A DNA stretch of 64,000 bases from positions 62,001 through 126,000 of the forward strand of contig JAQVCT010000003.1 in the NCBI GenBank assembly GCA_028689655.1, read 5' to 3'. The position numbers and the translations under genes were made by a program. This document shows, one piece after another, positions 16,932-26,361 of the stretch. Every line of letters begins with the position of its first letter. Within the stretch, counting starts at the first letter, position 1. Source of the stretch: Lachnospiraceae bacterium. Lineage in GTDB: Bacteria; Bacillota; Clostridia; Lachnospirales; Lachnospiraceae. The notes under the pieces are model-generated. The model was not told the DNA's origin. It did no database searches and saw only the letters and a list, made by a program, of their open reading frames with translations.

Positions 16932-18212
16932 ATGAAAGAAAAAATCGATTACCTCTCAACGCTTTTTGTTGGGATTGATATTGCATCCCGTATTCATGTT
17001 ATTTCTGCACTTGATTTTAATCAGGAATTCTTTATAAAGATGAAACCTGTTCCAAATACTCAGGAAGGTGCAGTTCTTCTTGAAAGTATGATTGTTGATG
17101 TTCTGAAAGAGAACCATCAGTTTAAATACGTTGTCATCAGTATGGAATCAACTGGATTTTATGGTGTCCATCTGGCTAATTACCTCTCTGCCAGTGACCT
17201 GTTAGCTCCATTCTCTGTGAGGGTTTACTGTCTCAATCCAAATGAAGTAAAGAATTATAAAAAGTCCTTTAACGATATTGGAAAAAATGACGGTATTGAT
17301 TCCTTTGTAATTGCTGATTTTGCACGTGTTGGACGCATTAGCATCAAGCCTTGGCGTGGTTCCCAATACCTCGCCTTACAGCGTCTTACCAGACACCGTA
17401 TGCACATCACTGAATGTATTGCCAGAGAGAAAACATATATGTTGAATAACATCTTTCTCAAATTCAGTGAATACGCATTACTTCGTAATGGAGAACATCC
17501 ATTTTCTAACAAGTATGGTGCTACAGCAGAAGCGATTCTTACTGAATTCTCAACGAATGAGGACATTGTAAACTCATCCATTGAAGACCTTGTTGAATTC
17601 ATCAATTCAAAAAGCAAAGGTCGCATTGCTGATCCGGAAGAAACAGCTACCATAGTACAGGCTGCAGCTCGTAATTCATATAGACTTGATAAATGTCTGT
17701 ATGAGCCACTTACGATTTCAATTGCCTCATCCTTTAACTGCATCAGTTCTTTTGAGAAGGAATTAAAAGCAATTGATAAAGCAATCCTTCAAACAGTTCA
17801 AGGGTTAAACCCTGAGGAATATATAGTGCTGAATTCCATCCCTGGAATTGGTAAGGTTTACTCTGCCGGAATTCTTGCTGAAATCGGTTCTGTGAAAGCT
17901 TTTCAAAATGCTGACTCTCTCGCAAAATACTGCGGTATCGTTTGGAACGATAATGATTCAGGTGATTTTGAGGCCGAAGACAAGCGAATGAGTAAAGCCG
18001 GCAATCGTTACCTTCGTTATTACATTATAGAAGCTACCGGAAGTGTTATAAGACACTGCCCTGAATATGAACGCTTCTATCATAAAAAATATGCTGAAAC
18101 CAGAAATCATCAGCATAAAAGAGCACTCGCGTTGACTTCCCGTAAATTTATACGTCTGCTCTATGGTCTGCTGGACAAGAGCCAACTCTACTCTCTGGAC
18201 AAGAGTAGGTAA
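16932..18212 (+). CDS. IS110-family transposase (DEDD recombinase)
   Basis: The 426-residue protein has an N-terminal RuvC-like DEDD domain (FVGIDIAS with the first Asp near residue 16; MESTGFY; NDGIDSFVIADFAR) and a C-terminal transposase_20 domain (SIPGIGKVYSAGILAEIG; then SGDFEAEDKRMSKAGNRYLR containing the likely nucleophilic Ser region). These recombinases cut and join DNA guided by the element's own bridge RNA. The gene appears intact. AAAGGTGGTG precedes the ATG. Codon use is more AT-rich than in neighbouring chromosomal genes. Confidence 0.95.
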   Translation: MKEKIDYLSTLFVGIDIASRIHVISALDFNQEFFIKMKPVPNTQEGAVLLESMIVDVLKENHQFKYVVISMESTGFYGVHLANYLSASDLLAPFSVRVYCLNPNEVKNYKKSFNDIGKNDGIDSFVIADFARVGRISIKPWRGSQYLALQRLTRHRMHITECIAREKTYMLNNIFLKFSEYALLRNGEHPFSNKYGATAEAILTEFSTNEDIVNSSIEDLVEFINSKSKGRIADPEETATIVQAAARNSYRLDKCLYEPLTISIASSFNCISSFEKELKAIDKAILQTVQGLNPEEYIVLNSIPGIGKVYSAGILAEIGSVKAFQNADSLAKYCGIVWNDNDSGDFEAEDKRMSKAGNRYLRYYIIEATGSVIRHCPEYERFYHKKYAETRNHQHKRALALTSRKFIRLLYGLLDKSQLYSLDKSR

Positions 18213-18555
18213 TCCATATCACATTTCTAATCTACGATTTTTGTATTGAAAGCCGTAGGTCTATTAAAGTTACCCTTCTGTATGAAAAACAAATCAAAAT
18301 ACTTCTTGACTATTTACCAAATTGCTTTATTTGGATATTCTTTACTCTGACATAGCTCCGTATTATTTCAATGTAAATATGGAGTTTCACATCCAGATAG
18401 TGCGCCATACTTTCTCAACAATATAGCAGTATAATAACCACTTTGACCGTTTAGTCGGCTAAACCCTGGATAAATCAGATTCCCACCCACTTGGTTACAC
18501 ACCCTTAGCCGGGCACACAACTGGAATTTACATACAGGTTGCTAAATTCAATTTA
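18213..18555. other. Non-coding stretch right of the IS110 transposase
   Basis: No gene is visible in these 343 bases. The right end of the IS element must lie here. A segment GGCTAAACCCTGG at 18458-18470 is close to the complement of a predicted bridge-RNA segment (GAGGGTTAGGC) with one extra A, which might mark the end, but this is weak. Confidence 0.35.
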
Positions 18556-18942
18556 TCAAATTGAAATCCACCAACACACCCCAAATTTATCAATAATAGT
18601 CGCACAACATTTACTCCATGGAAGCTCATGAATAGGTTCTATTATCACTCCACCATCACTTAAAATATGAAATGCATTATAAACTGCTTCCTCACTTCCC
18701 ATCTCGAACACATTAAATGTCATAGTTTCCCATTTGTACTTATGTACAACGTCTATATCACATGGATTTTTTGCTTCTGCCAATGCCAAAAATCCTTCCT
18801 TGTCAACCGACAATTCACAATGCTCATAAAATGTGCTGCTCTCGTTTTTAAACTCACGTGTAATCTCTGCGCCAAACGCCTTACAATACATTTCTGCTGC
18901 TTCTAAACTATTTTTCACATAAACCTGAGTATAATTTTTCAT
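18556..18942 (-). CDS. VOC (glyoxalase/PhnB-like) family protein
   Basis: The 128-residue protein has two beta-alpha-beta-beta-beta units of the vicinal oxygen chelate fold (YTQVYVKNSLEAAEMYCKAFG at the N-terminus; WSKCCATIIDKFGVCWWISI at the C-terminus), as in PhnB-like and lyase-like proteins. The function is not known. The start at 18942 is preceded by GGAGGAG 4-5 bases upstream; the frame is open for seven more codons. It follows the cupin gene by 24 bases. AT-rich codon use suggests the pair was acquired together with the flanking IS patch. Confidence 0.85.
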   Translation of the reverse strand: MKNYTQVYVKNSLEAAEMYCKAFGAEITREFKNESSTFYEHCELSVDKEGFLALAEAKNPCDIDVVHKYKWETMTFNVFEMGSEEAVYNAFHILSDGGVIIEPIHELPWSKCCATIIDKFGVCWWISI

Positions 18943-18966
18943 TATTCTCCTCCACAAATTCAAGAT

Positions 18967-19296
18967 CTATCGTTCTATAACAACTGTTAAAATAACAAGG
19001 TCATCTTCGCCAGTATTTATAATGCTGTGTTCCTGTCCTTTTTTACAAACGTGGCATACTCCAGCAACTAAATCTTCTTCTTGACCATCACAAATTGCTT
19101 TACCTTTTCCGGAAATAATGTAGTTAATATCATCACTCGTTTCATGTTTATGCGTTCCAATAGAACCACCCCTATGAATCGTACAAGGAATGATTTTACC
19201 TTGTTCATCCATAAACATTTTGGCAGACATCTCACCTGTTCCATGATTCATTCCTGGCATAATACGCTCTTGCATTTCATTAAAATTTATAATCAT
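18967..19296 (-). CDS. Small single-domain cupin protein
   Basis: The 109-residue protein is one cupin barrel, with motif 1 residues in HRGGSIGTHKHETSDDINYI and motif 2 in GQEHSIINTGEDDLVILTVV; the His residues would bind a metal. Such proteins are often isomerases, dioxygenases or sugar-binding sensors; I cannot say which. The start at 19296 follows GGAGG at a rather wide 11 bases; an ATG at 19314 is the alternative. It is upstream of the VOC gene in the same operon. Confidence 0.8.
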   Translation of the reverse strand: MIINFNEMQERIMPGMNHGTGEMSAKMFMDEQGKIIPCTIHRGGSIGTHKHETSDDINYIISGKGKAICDGQEEDLVAGVCHVCKKGQEHSIINTGEDDLVILTVVIER

Positions 19297-19461
19297 CAGT
19301 TCTCTTGCCTCCATAACTTCAAGTTCAAATTTTCTTACGTTTCATTCTATCATATACAATCACTATATTCTATGAAGACTCTTCAACCCGATTGCGTTCC
19401 GATTACGTTTCATACATTGGAACAACGTTTCCACAAATCTCACTTAAATTCACCACATATA

Positions 19462-19502
19462 AAGTGCCCGACACTAACCATCAAATTTAATATCGGACAC
19501 TT
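19462..19502. other. Inverted repeat between prfA and the cupin gene
   Basis: AAGTGCCCGA (19462-19471) and TCGGACACTT (19493-19502) can form a stem with one mismatch. It could end prfA transcripts, but there is no T-tract on either strand. It resembles in style the CCCGAT/ATCGGG hairpins at 59.9 kb. Confidence 0.4.
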
Positions 19503-19555
19503 CATTCATCTCTTATTCTATTCTACAGCTCGCATTCTGACTAGCCATATATTCC

Positions 19556-20629
19556 CTAGTTCCCGTTCATCTGACTTAATTTCGCTGCCTGGTCGGCTGC
19601 GATAAGGCTGTCGATGATCTCCTGGATATCTCCGTTCATGATCTTATCCAGTTTATACAAAGTCAGGTTGATCCTATGATCTGTGACACGCCCCTGTGGG
19701 AAATTATAGGTTCTGATCTTCTCAGAGCGGTCTCCGGTACCTACCTGGCTTCTGCGAAGCTCTGCTTCTGCATCCTGTTTTTTCTGTAATTCCAGATCAT
19801 ACAGCTTGGTGCGCAGCAGGGCAAATGCCTTTGCTTTATTCTGAATCTGTGATTTCTCTGTCTGGCTGTAGATCACGATGCCTGTTGGCATATGAGTCAG
19901 TCGCACGGCAGAGTCTGTGGTGTTGACACACTGTCCGCCTGCTCCTGAGGAACGGCATACATCGATTCTGATATCAATGTCATTGATCTCCACGTCCACA
20001 TCCTCAGCCTCCGGCATTACGGCTACCGTGATGGTGGAGGTATGGATACGTCCACCGGATTCCGTCTCCGGCACACGCTGCACACGGTGTACCCCTGATT
20101 CATATTTCATAACAGAGTAAGCACCCTGTCCGTTGATCATGAAGCTGACAGATTTCATACCACCGATACCGATCTCTTCACATTCTACCACTTCCACTTT
20201 CCAGCGTCTTTCCTCTGCATAGTGTGCATACATGCGATAGATTTCCGCTGCGAAAAGTGCTGCCTCATCCCCGCCTGCACCTGCACGGATCTCTATGACA
20301 ACATTCTTATCATCGTTGGGGTCTTTTGGCAACAGCAGAATCTTTAATTCATTCTCTAATTCTTCGATACGTTTCTTTGCTGTGGACAATTCCTCTTTCA
20401 GCATATCACGCATCTCTTCGTCAGATTCGCTCTCCAGTAGTGACACACTGTCTTCCACGTCCTGGTTACATTTTTTATATTCTTTATACGCCTCCACGAT
20501 GGGAGTTAGATCACTCTGCTCCTTCATCAACGCTCTGAAACGCTCCTGATTACCGGTGACCGTGGGCTCATTTAATTCGCTCAGGATCTCCTCAAATCGA
20601 ATCAATAGATCTTCTAATTTATCAAACAT
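19556..20629 (-). CDS. prfA: Peptide chain release factor 1
   Basis: RF1 recognises UAA and UAG stops and releases the peptide. The 357-residue protein carries the GGQ motif at residues 231-233 ([10 protein letters not shown]) and the stop-codon-reading PxT motif as PET (187-189), which marks it as RF1 rather than RF2. The coiled N-terminal domain is complete. It lies downstream of prmC, whose product methylates the GGQ glutamine, a common pairing. The 159-base gap before prmC shows no other gene. Confidence 0.97.
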   Translation of the reverse strand: MFDKLEDLLIRFEEILSELNEPTVTGNQERFRALMKEQSDLTPIVEAYKEYKKCNQDVEDSVSLLESESDEEMRDMLKEELSTAKKRIEELENELKILLLPKDPNDDKNVVIEIRAGAGGDEAALFAAEIYRMYAHYAEERRWKVEVVECEEIGIGGMKSVSFMINGQGAYSVMKYESGVHRVQRVPETESGGRIHTSTITVAVMPEAEDVDVEINDIDIRIDVCRSSGAGGQCVNTTDSAVRLTHMPTGIVIYSQTEKSQIQNKAKAFALLRTKLYDLELQKKQDAEAELRRSQVGTGDRSEKIRTYNFPQGRVTDHRINLTLYKLDKIMNGDIQEIIDSLIAADQAAKLSQMNGN

Positions 20630-20788
20630 ATTTATTCCCTTTCCTTACTGCTGTGTTCCTGTCATTGACTGTAATATCTGCCTAAATGTGTACTCTGCCT
20701 ATGACTCCTGCTCCTGTCATAAAATATACTGCATTTTCTTAATGTCCATATGAGCATCTCTATGGCGATCCATCCATGTCAGGACTCG

Positions 20789-21643
20789 CTACAGACCATG
20801 GAATGTTCCGGCTACCACCCTGTCAAGTCCTGCCAGATCCTGCAGTACCTGCACTTCTATGAATTGATTGTCTTCCATCAACTTTTTTACCTGTGCTCCC
20901 TGATCATATCCGATCTCGAAGAGCACATCTGCGCCACGATTTAGATAATCACCGCACTGGCTAATGATCTTTTCATAAAAGTAAAGTCCATCTTCCCTTC
21001 CATCCAGCGCCATCAACGGCTCATGTTCCCGTACTTCCGGCATGAGACCCCTGATCACCTGTGTCTGTATATAAGGGGGATTGGATACCAGTACATCATA
21101 TTTTCCCCTTACTTCCGTAAATAAATCGCTTTGTAAAAAGGATACTTCGCTTCGAAGTTCCCCCTTTTCACGAAGTCGCGCAGCATTCTCTCTGGCAACT
21201 GCAAGGGCATCCCAAGACAAATCCACACCTGTACCTGTGCAGTCATTGGAATAATGCAGCAGGCTTAACAGGATACAGCCGGAACCCGTGCACATATCCA
21301 GGATCTGCATCCCATCATGTACCCGCTTCATTGCTTCCTCCACCAGCGTCTCCGTATCCTGACGGGGGATCAGCACATGTTCATTGACCTTGAACTCCAG
21401 TCCCATGAATTCCTGAACCCCGGTGAGGTGCTGTAACGGTATGTGACTGCTCCGCTTTTCAATGAGTGCCAGATATGCCGTTCTCTGTTCTTCTGTTACT
21501 TCCCGATCTCCATGTGCCAGTAAATCATTGCGCTCACTGTGGCAGATATGTTCCAGAAGCAGCCTGGCATCCAGGGATGCCTCCTCTATCTGTGATGCTT
21601 CCAGTTGTTTCTGACCTTCTGTATATAATGCTCTATAATTCAT
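20789..21643 (-). CDS. prmC: Release factor glutamine N5-methyltransferase
   Basis: PrmC methylates the glutamine of the GGQ motif of release factors using SAM. The 284-residue protein has the helical N-terminal domain (1-75), the SAM-binding motif (LDMCTGSGCI, 115-124) and the NPPY motif (188-191) that contacts the glutamine. Length is normal. It lies between the DUF1385 gene and prfA in a conserved clostridial order. Confidence 0.95.
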   Translation of the reverse strand: MNYRALYTEGQKQLEASQIEEASLDARLLLEHICHSERNDLLAHGDREVTEEQRTAYLALIEKRSSHIPLQHLTGVQEFMGLEFKVNEHVLIPRQDTETLVEEAMKRVHDGMQILDMCTGSGCILLSLLHYSNDCTGTGVDLSWDALAVARENAARLREKGELRSEVSFLQSDLFTEVRGKYDVLVSNPPYIQTQVIRGLMPEVREHEPLMALDGREDGLYFYEKIISQCGDYLNRGADVLFEIGYDQGAQVKKLMEDNQFIEVQVLQDLAGLDRVVAGTFHGL

Positions 21644-21762
21644 ATATTCTTCTATCCATAACGATTCCGATATTCTATGCCTTGACTGTTTGTCTGCTGA
21701 TATCTGTATGTGAATTTCTATCCTTATCTGTCTCTAAAGCTCTGTCTCTTAATCCCTGTCTC

Positions 21763-22761
21763 TTATTCTCTGTCTCTCACTGTCTGCTTCTCTTCTTCCA
21801 TCCAGCTCTCATCCACATCATATCCAAAAGTCTCTTTCAGATAAGCTTTCCAGTCAAATACAGCCTCCACCGATGCGATGGCAACCTCCACCATATCTTC
21901 ATCCGGCTCTCTGGTGGTCAATCTCTGTAACCACATTCCCGGTGCCGATATGATACGGACCAGAATGTTATTACTTCTGCCCGCCAGTTTTATGATTTCA
22001 TAAGAAATTCCTGCAATAACCGGGATTAGTAAGATTCGTAACCCTACACGCAGCAATGGATTCTGCACACGAATGAAAAAGAACAATACGATACTCACGA
22101 ACATTACAAATAACATAAAGCTCGTTCCACAGCGTTTGTGCTGTTTTGAACTTCTCATCACATTATGCACGGTGAGTGGTCTTCCTTTTTCGATACAGTT
22201 AATACACTTATGCTCCGCCCCATGATACTGATACACTCTGCGGATGTCCTTCATGACTGAGATCGCCACCACATATAACACAAAGATCAAAATACGAATG
22301 ACACCTTCTATAATTGCCAGAAGAGACATATTTCGCACAAATTTATTTAACAGTGAGGACAGATAATAGGGCAGGATCATGAAAATTGCCACTGCCATCA
22401 AAATGGAAAATGTGATGGTCAGACCCATAAGAACTTTTTCCGCTTTATCTTTAAAAAGCTTGTTCATGGCTTTGTCGGTCTTTGTCTCTTCCCCTTCTTC
22501 CTCATAAAAGGAGGAAGAAAAAGTCAATGCCTTCATACCCAGCACTAAGGAATCTATAAAGTTAAATGTTCCTCTGATAAATGGAATCTGTTTCAGCTTG
22601 CTTCCCGGCATGATACCGGTATACTCCTCAGTGGTGACTTCGATCTCCCCGTCCGGTTTGCGTACTGCCACTGCATAAGTATCTTTATTCTTCATCATAA
22701 CGCCCTCAAGAACAGCCTGACCGCCAATTCCGGAAGAACGATTTTTTTTATTTTTTTTCAT
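21763..22761 (-). CDS. DUF1385 membrane protein (YqhQ-like)
   Basis: The 332-residue protein starts with the family signature GIGGQAVLEGVMM, has about four membrane segments (roughly 110-165 and 205-255) and the conserved YQYHGAEHKCINCIE motif with paired Cys. Its function is unknown; it is conserved in Bacillota, often near prmC, prfA and rpmE, as here. The 153-bp element copy 2 lies between it and rpmE and may now carry or replace part of its promoter. Confidence 0.9.
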   Translation of the reverse strand: MKKNKKNRSSGIGGQAVLEGVMMKNKDTYAVAVRKPDGEIEVTTEEYTGIMPGSKLKQIPFIRGTFNFIDSLVLGMKALTFSSSFYEEEGEETKTDKAMNKLFKDKAEKVLMGLTITFSILMAVAIFMILPYYLSSLLNKFVRNMSLLAIIEGVIRILIFVLYVVAISVMKDIRRVYQYHGAEHKCINCIEKGRPLTVHNVMRSSKQHKRCGTSFMLFVMFVSIVLFFFIRVQNPLLRVGLRILLIPVIAGISYEIIKLAGRSNNILVRIISAPGMWLQRLTTREPDEDMVEVAIASVEAVFDWKAYLKETFGYDVDESWMEEEKQTVRDRE

Positions 22762-22820
22762 ATAATTACTCCCGCCTTATGTACATCTTATGTACAAGGC
22801 TCATGATTCGTATAGTTTCT

Positions 22821-22973
22821 GTAACTATTCAGAGCCAGGCAAATTCATAAAAATATGCGAATCATGCTTGCATGAGTGAGCTGATTTTTGTGGATTTATT
22901 TGGCGAAGTAACCACATAAGCAAAAGGAAAGCTTCGAAGAAGCGATTTTGCCCATGGGGTCCTGAATAGTTAC
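22821..22973. mobile_element. 153-bp MITE-like element, copy 2
   Basis: This copy runs from GTAACTATTCAG to CTGAATAGTTAC, a perfect 12-base inverted terminus, and is the inverted relative of the copy at 10577-10729. It is flanked by TAGTTTCT (22813-22820) and TAGTTTTT (22974-22981), an 8-base target duplication with one change. It sits between the rpmE terminator and the DUF1385 gene. Confidence 0.85.
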
Positions 22974-22990
22974 TAGTTTTTAATAAGAAC

Positions 22991-23025
22991 GAAAAAGAAG
23001 GTTGAGATAATCAAACCTCAACCTT
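22991..23025 (-). terminator. Rho-independent terminator of rpmE
   Basis: On the minus strand AAGGTTGAG and CTCAACCTT form a nine-base stem (22998-23025) followed by CTTTTTC, 12 bases after the rpmE stop. Confidence 0.85.
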
Positions 23026-23037
23026 TTCTGCACTAAC

Positions 23038-23244
23038 CTATTTGCTTTGAACACCATATTTCTTATTAAACTTATCAATACGTCCATCAGCTCTAGCAGA
23101 TTTCTGTTGACCTGTGTAGAATGTATGGCATTTAGAACAAACCTCTACGTGGATCTCTGGTTTTGTAGAACCTGTTACGAATGTGTTACCACAGTTACAT
23201 GTTACAGTTGCCTGATAATATTCAGGATGAATTCCTTCTCTCAT
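23038..23244 (-). CDS. rpmE: Ribosomal protein bL31
   Basis: The 68-residue protein is the zinc-binding form of L31, with the Cys pairs in CNCGN and CSKCH and the typical start [11 protein letters not shown]. The ATG at 23244 follows AGAGGTG at 6 bases; the frame is open to a GTG at 23253, which lies inside that site. It is followed by a strong terminator and preceded by rho. Confidence 0.95.
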   Translation of the reverse strand: MREGIHPEYYQATVTCNCGNTFVTGSTKPEIHVEVCSKCHTFYTGQQKSARADGRIDKFNKKYGVQSK

Positions 23245-23344
23245 TGCTTTCACCTCTCTATAAAAATCATATAATTTGTTTCGTTCTCATCTCATAAACA
23301 GCTTGTTTATTGTAGCATAGAAAGTATGCATACGCAAGTACTAT

Positions 23345-24718
23345 TTAGATAAATTTAATCTTTTTTACAGTGCTCACGAACTCTGCATTGTTCTTTGTCT
23401 TAGCGAACATATCCAGGATCTTATCCACCGCTTCCTCGGACTTCATACCATTCAACGCCTTACGCATCACATTGATTGCTTCCAATTCCTCAGGTGTCAA
23501 CAGCAGATCTTCCCGTCTGGTACCGGATTTTGGAATATCGATGGCTGGGAAAACACGTCTCTCGGAAAGTTTTCTATCCAGAACCATTTCCATGTTACCG
23601 GTTCCCTTAAATTCCTCATAGACCACATCATCCATCTTGCTGCCTGTCTCCACCAGCGCCGTTGCCAGAATGGTAAGACTGCCGCCCTCACGCATATTTC
23701 TGGCTGCACCGAAGAACCGTTTCGGCATATGCAGTGCTGCGGGATCAAGACCGCCTGATAAGGTACGTCCACTTGGTGGAACGGTGAGGTTATAGGCCCT
23801 TGTGAGACGTGTGATGCTGTCCAACAGGATCATAACGTCTTTTTTATGCTCTACGAGACGCTTTGCTCTCTCGATTACCATTTCAGATACACGTTTGTGA
23901 TGCTCCGGCAATTCATCGAATGTGGAATAGATCACTTCCACGTTAGGCCCTTCGATTGCTTCTCTGATGTCTGTTACTTCCTCCGGTCGTTCATCGATGA
24001 GCAGGATGATCAGATGCATATCCGGACTGTTCTGCTTCACAGATTTTGCAACTTCCTTTAATAAGGTAGTCTTACCTGCCTTAGGTGGAGATACGATCAT
24101 ACCTCTCTGTCCCTTGCCCACAGGACTCATGAGATCCATAATTCTCATGGATACGGTAGCTCCCTGTGTCTCCAGACGGAGTCTTTCATTGGGGAATATA
24201 GGGGTCATATCCTCAAAATTTGTTCTTCTGCCAGCCACTTCCGGTGGCAGCCCGTTGATCTTCTTCACGAAAAGCAGCGCGCTGAATTTCTCACTCTGTG
24301 TCTTGACTCTGGTATTGCCCTCCACGATATCTCCCGTCTTCATATTAAAGCGGCGGATCTGGCTGGGTGCCACATATACATCATTCTCCCCCGGAAGATA
24401 ATTGGCACAGCGGATAAATCCATAACCGTCCGGCATCACTTCCAGAATACCATGGGCAGATATGCCACTGTCCAGGTCTGTTGGGTACTTTTCTTCCTCT
24501 TCCTTCTTACTGTCTTTGCTCTCGCCCGGTCTGGTCAGCACCATCTTGGGCTCCACTTCTTTGCCCTGTGCCTTGTCTTTCTCATCTGCCTTCAGCATCA
24601 CATCGATCAGATCTGCTTTTTTCATCGCTGAAGTTCCTTTGATGCCCCGGGTCTTTGCAATTTCACGCAAATCTGCCAAAGCGAGGGATTCATATTTTTC
24701 TCTCATTCTTAAAACCAT
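23345..24718 (-). CDS. rho: Transcription termination factor Rho
   Basis: Rho is the hexameric RNA helicase that ends transcription. The protein (about 457 residues) has a Rho-N domain ([17 protein letters not shown]), a charged linker (about 50-80), an RNA-binding cold-shock-like domain ([15 protein letters not shown]) and the ATPase domain with Walker [12 protein letters not shown] and [11 protein letters not shown]. The exact start is uncertain: ATG at 24718, ATG at 24706 or GTG at 24727; none has ideal spacing. rpmE follows after about 100 bases. Confidence 0.95.
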   Translation of the reverse strand: MVLRMREKYESLALADLREIAKTRGIKGTSAMKKADLIDVMLKADEKDKAQGKEVEPKMVLTRPGESKDSKKEEEEKYPTDLDSGISAHGILEVMPDGYGFIRCANYLPGENDVYVAPSQIRRFNMKTGDIVEGNTRVKTQSEKFSALLFVKKINGLPPEVAGRRTNFEDMTPIFPNERLRLETQGATVSMRIMDLMSPVGKGQRGMIVSPPKAGKTTLLKEVAKSVKQNSPDMHLIILLIDERPEEVTDIREAIEGPNVEVIYSTFDELPEHHKRVSEMVIERAKRLVEHKKDVMILLDSITRLTRAYNLTVPPSGRTLSGGLDPAALHMPKRFFGAARNMREGGSLTILATALVETGSKMDDVVYEEFKGTGNMEMVLDRKLSERRVFPAIDIPKSGTRREDLLLTPEELEAINVMRKALNGMKSEEAVDKILDMFAKTKNNAEFVSTVKKIKFI

Positions 24719-24996
24719 GCCTTTCACTCTTTATATTTATTACTGTTTATAACTTTCATTGTTTTCCTATTAATCTATTAAAATAATTATTGGGATTGTT
24801 ATTTCTTGATCATGTATTCTGATTCAGAATAGAATAGAAATGTCTTTTGAACTTGCACTTCATTTATAATACACCATAATCTCATAAAATGGAAGTCATT
24901 TTCGAAATTCCGCTTGAAAGAAAAATATAAATACTATATGATTGTTCATAAAGGTCATTGACCATGAAAATATAATGAAAAAGCGAGGTAAAGCAC

Positions 24997-26151
24997 ATGA
25001 CGATCAATGAAAAAGCTTTAAAACTCCACGAAGAATGGAATGGAAAACTTGAAATAGTATCAAAGACTCCTGTAAAATCCAGAGAAGACCTTTCCCTGGC
25101 GTACACTCCTGGCGTAGCAGAGCCTTGTAAAGTAATCGCGGCCGATAGAGAGGCTGTCTATAAATATACCATGAAAGCGAACACCGTTGCCGTTGTCTCC
25201 GATGGAAGTGCCGTTCTGGGATTGGGAAATATCGGACCTCACGCTGCCATGCCTGTCATGGAAGGCAAAGCGGTACTGTTCAAGGAATTCGGTGGTGTCA
25301 ATGCCATTCCCATCTGCCTGGACACACAGGATACCGAGGAAATCATCAAGGCTGTCACCTATCTGGCTCCTGGTTTCGGCGGCATCAATCTGGAGGATAT
25401 CAGTGCACCCCGTTGCTTTGAAATAGAAGAAAGACTGAAAAAAATACTGGATATCCCCGTATTCCATGATGATCAGCACGGTACTGCCATCGTGGTACTG
25501 GCTGGTATCATCAACGGTCTGAAAGTAGTCAAAAAGCAAAAAGAAAATTGTAAAGTCGTAGTAAACGGTGCCGGAAGTGCCGGTGTTGCCATCACAAAGC
25601 TTCTCTTAACATACGGATTCAAAAACGTGATCATGTGCGACAAGGTGGGGATAGTATCCAAATCTACCGAGGGCCTGAACTGGATGCAGTTACAGATGAC
25701 CGAGATCACCAACCCCAATAACGAGGCAGGTACGCTTGCCGATGCATTAAAGAATGCCGACATCTTCGTAGGAGTATCCGCTCCCAATATCGTAACTCCT
25801 GAGATGGTATCCTCCATGAATAAAGATGCTATTCTCTTCGCCATGGCAAATCCTGTTCCAGAGATCATGCCGGATGTTGCAAAAGCTGCCGGAGCAAAAG
25901 TAGTAGGAACCGGACGGTCTGATTTCCCGAACCAGGTGAATAACGTAGTGGCTTTCCCTGGCATTTTCAAAGGTGCATTGGAGGGACGTGCCACACAGAT
26001 CACCGAGGAGATGAAGCTGGCTGCCGCTCTCGCCATCGCAGGTCTCGTACCAGAGGATCAGTTAAATGAGGACAACATCATGCCGGAAGCGTTTGATCCC
26101 CAGGTGGCTGACGTGGTGGCAAACGCAGTGAAATCCCATATCAAAAGATAA
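24997..26151 (+). CDS. NAD(P)-dependent malic enzyme
   Basis: The 384-residue enzyme decarboxylates malate to pyruvate with NAD(P)+ reduction. Motifs: [13 protein letters not shown] at the N-terminus, the metal-binding [25 protein letters not shown], and the nucleotide fold [11 protein letters not shown]. It is the short form, without the phosphotransacetylase-like C-terminal half found in E. coli MaeB. GCGAGGT precedes the ATG. It is divergent from rho across a 270-base gap and is followed by an unusual hairpin cluster. Confidence 0.95.
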   Translation: MTINEKALKLHEEWNGKLEIVSKTPVKSREDLSLAYTPGVAEPCKVIAADREAVYKYTMKANTVAVVSDGSAVLGLGNIGPHAAMPVMEGKAVLFKEFGGVNAIPICLDTQDTEEIIKAVTYLAPGFGGINLEDISAPRCFEIEERLKKILDIPVFHDDQHGTAIVVLAGIINGLKVVKKQKENCKVVVNGAGSAGVAITKLLLTYGFKNVIMCDKVGIVSKSTEGLNWMQLQMTEITNPNNEAGTLADALKNADIFVGVSAPNIVTPEMVSSMNKDAILFAMANPVPEIMPDVAKAAGAKVVGTGRSDFPNQVNNVVAFPGIFKGALEGRATQITEEMKLAAALAIAGLVPEDQLNEDNIMPEAFDPQVADVVANAVKSHIKR

Positions 26152-26231
26152 AGTACGGCATCCGTTGCTTAGAACAAAGCGTCTTCGACACTCTTATGTT
26201 ACCACTACTTTACAGACACTTTGCTTCGATG

Positions 26232-26347
26232 TTATGCATCTATAGATGCATAATCCCTACGGGATAATACTTCCTTTGGAAGTATTACAAGCTTAGCAGT
26301 ATCATTTATGATGCTGCCAATAGGAAATTTCGAAGGAATTTCCTATT
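26232..26347. repeat. Cluster of five consecutive palindromes
   Basis: Five hairpins follow one another with almost no spacing: TTATGCATCTATAGATGCATAA without its last two bases as a stem (26232-26253), ATCCC-TAC-GGGAT (26253-26265), AATACTTCC-TTT-GGAAGTATT (26266-26286), GCAGTATCAT to ATGATGCTGC (26296-26317), and AATAGGAAATTTC-GAAG-GAATTTCCTATT (26319-26347). They fill the gap between the malic enzyme and radical SAM genes. Related fragments occur at 27581-27613 and 32211-32241. Confidence 0.85.
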
Positions 26348-26361
26348 AAATAAAAAGACAG

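Larger units (their letters stand above)
16621..18230 (+). mobile_element. IS110-family insertion sequence (boundaries approximate)
   Basis: The element consists of a DEDD transposase gene preceded by about 300 bases of non-coding DNA. IS110 elements have no inverted termini, so the ends cannot be read directly. I place the left end near 16621 because a segment there (TAGCGTA, 16622-16628) is complementary to part of the predicted bridge RNA. The right end lies somewhere after 18212. The patch is more AT-rich than its surroundings, and so are the two genes to its right. Confidence 0.7.
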
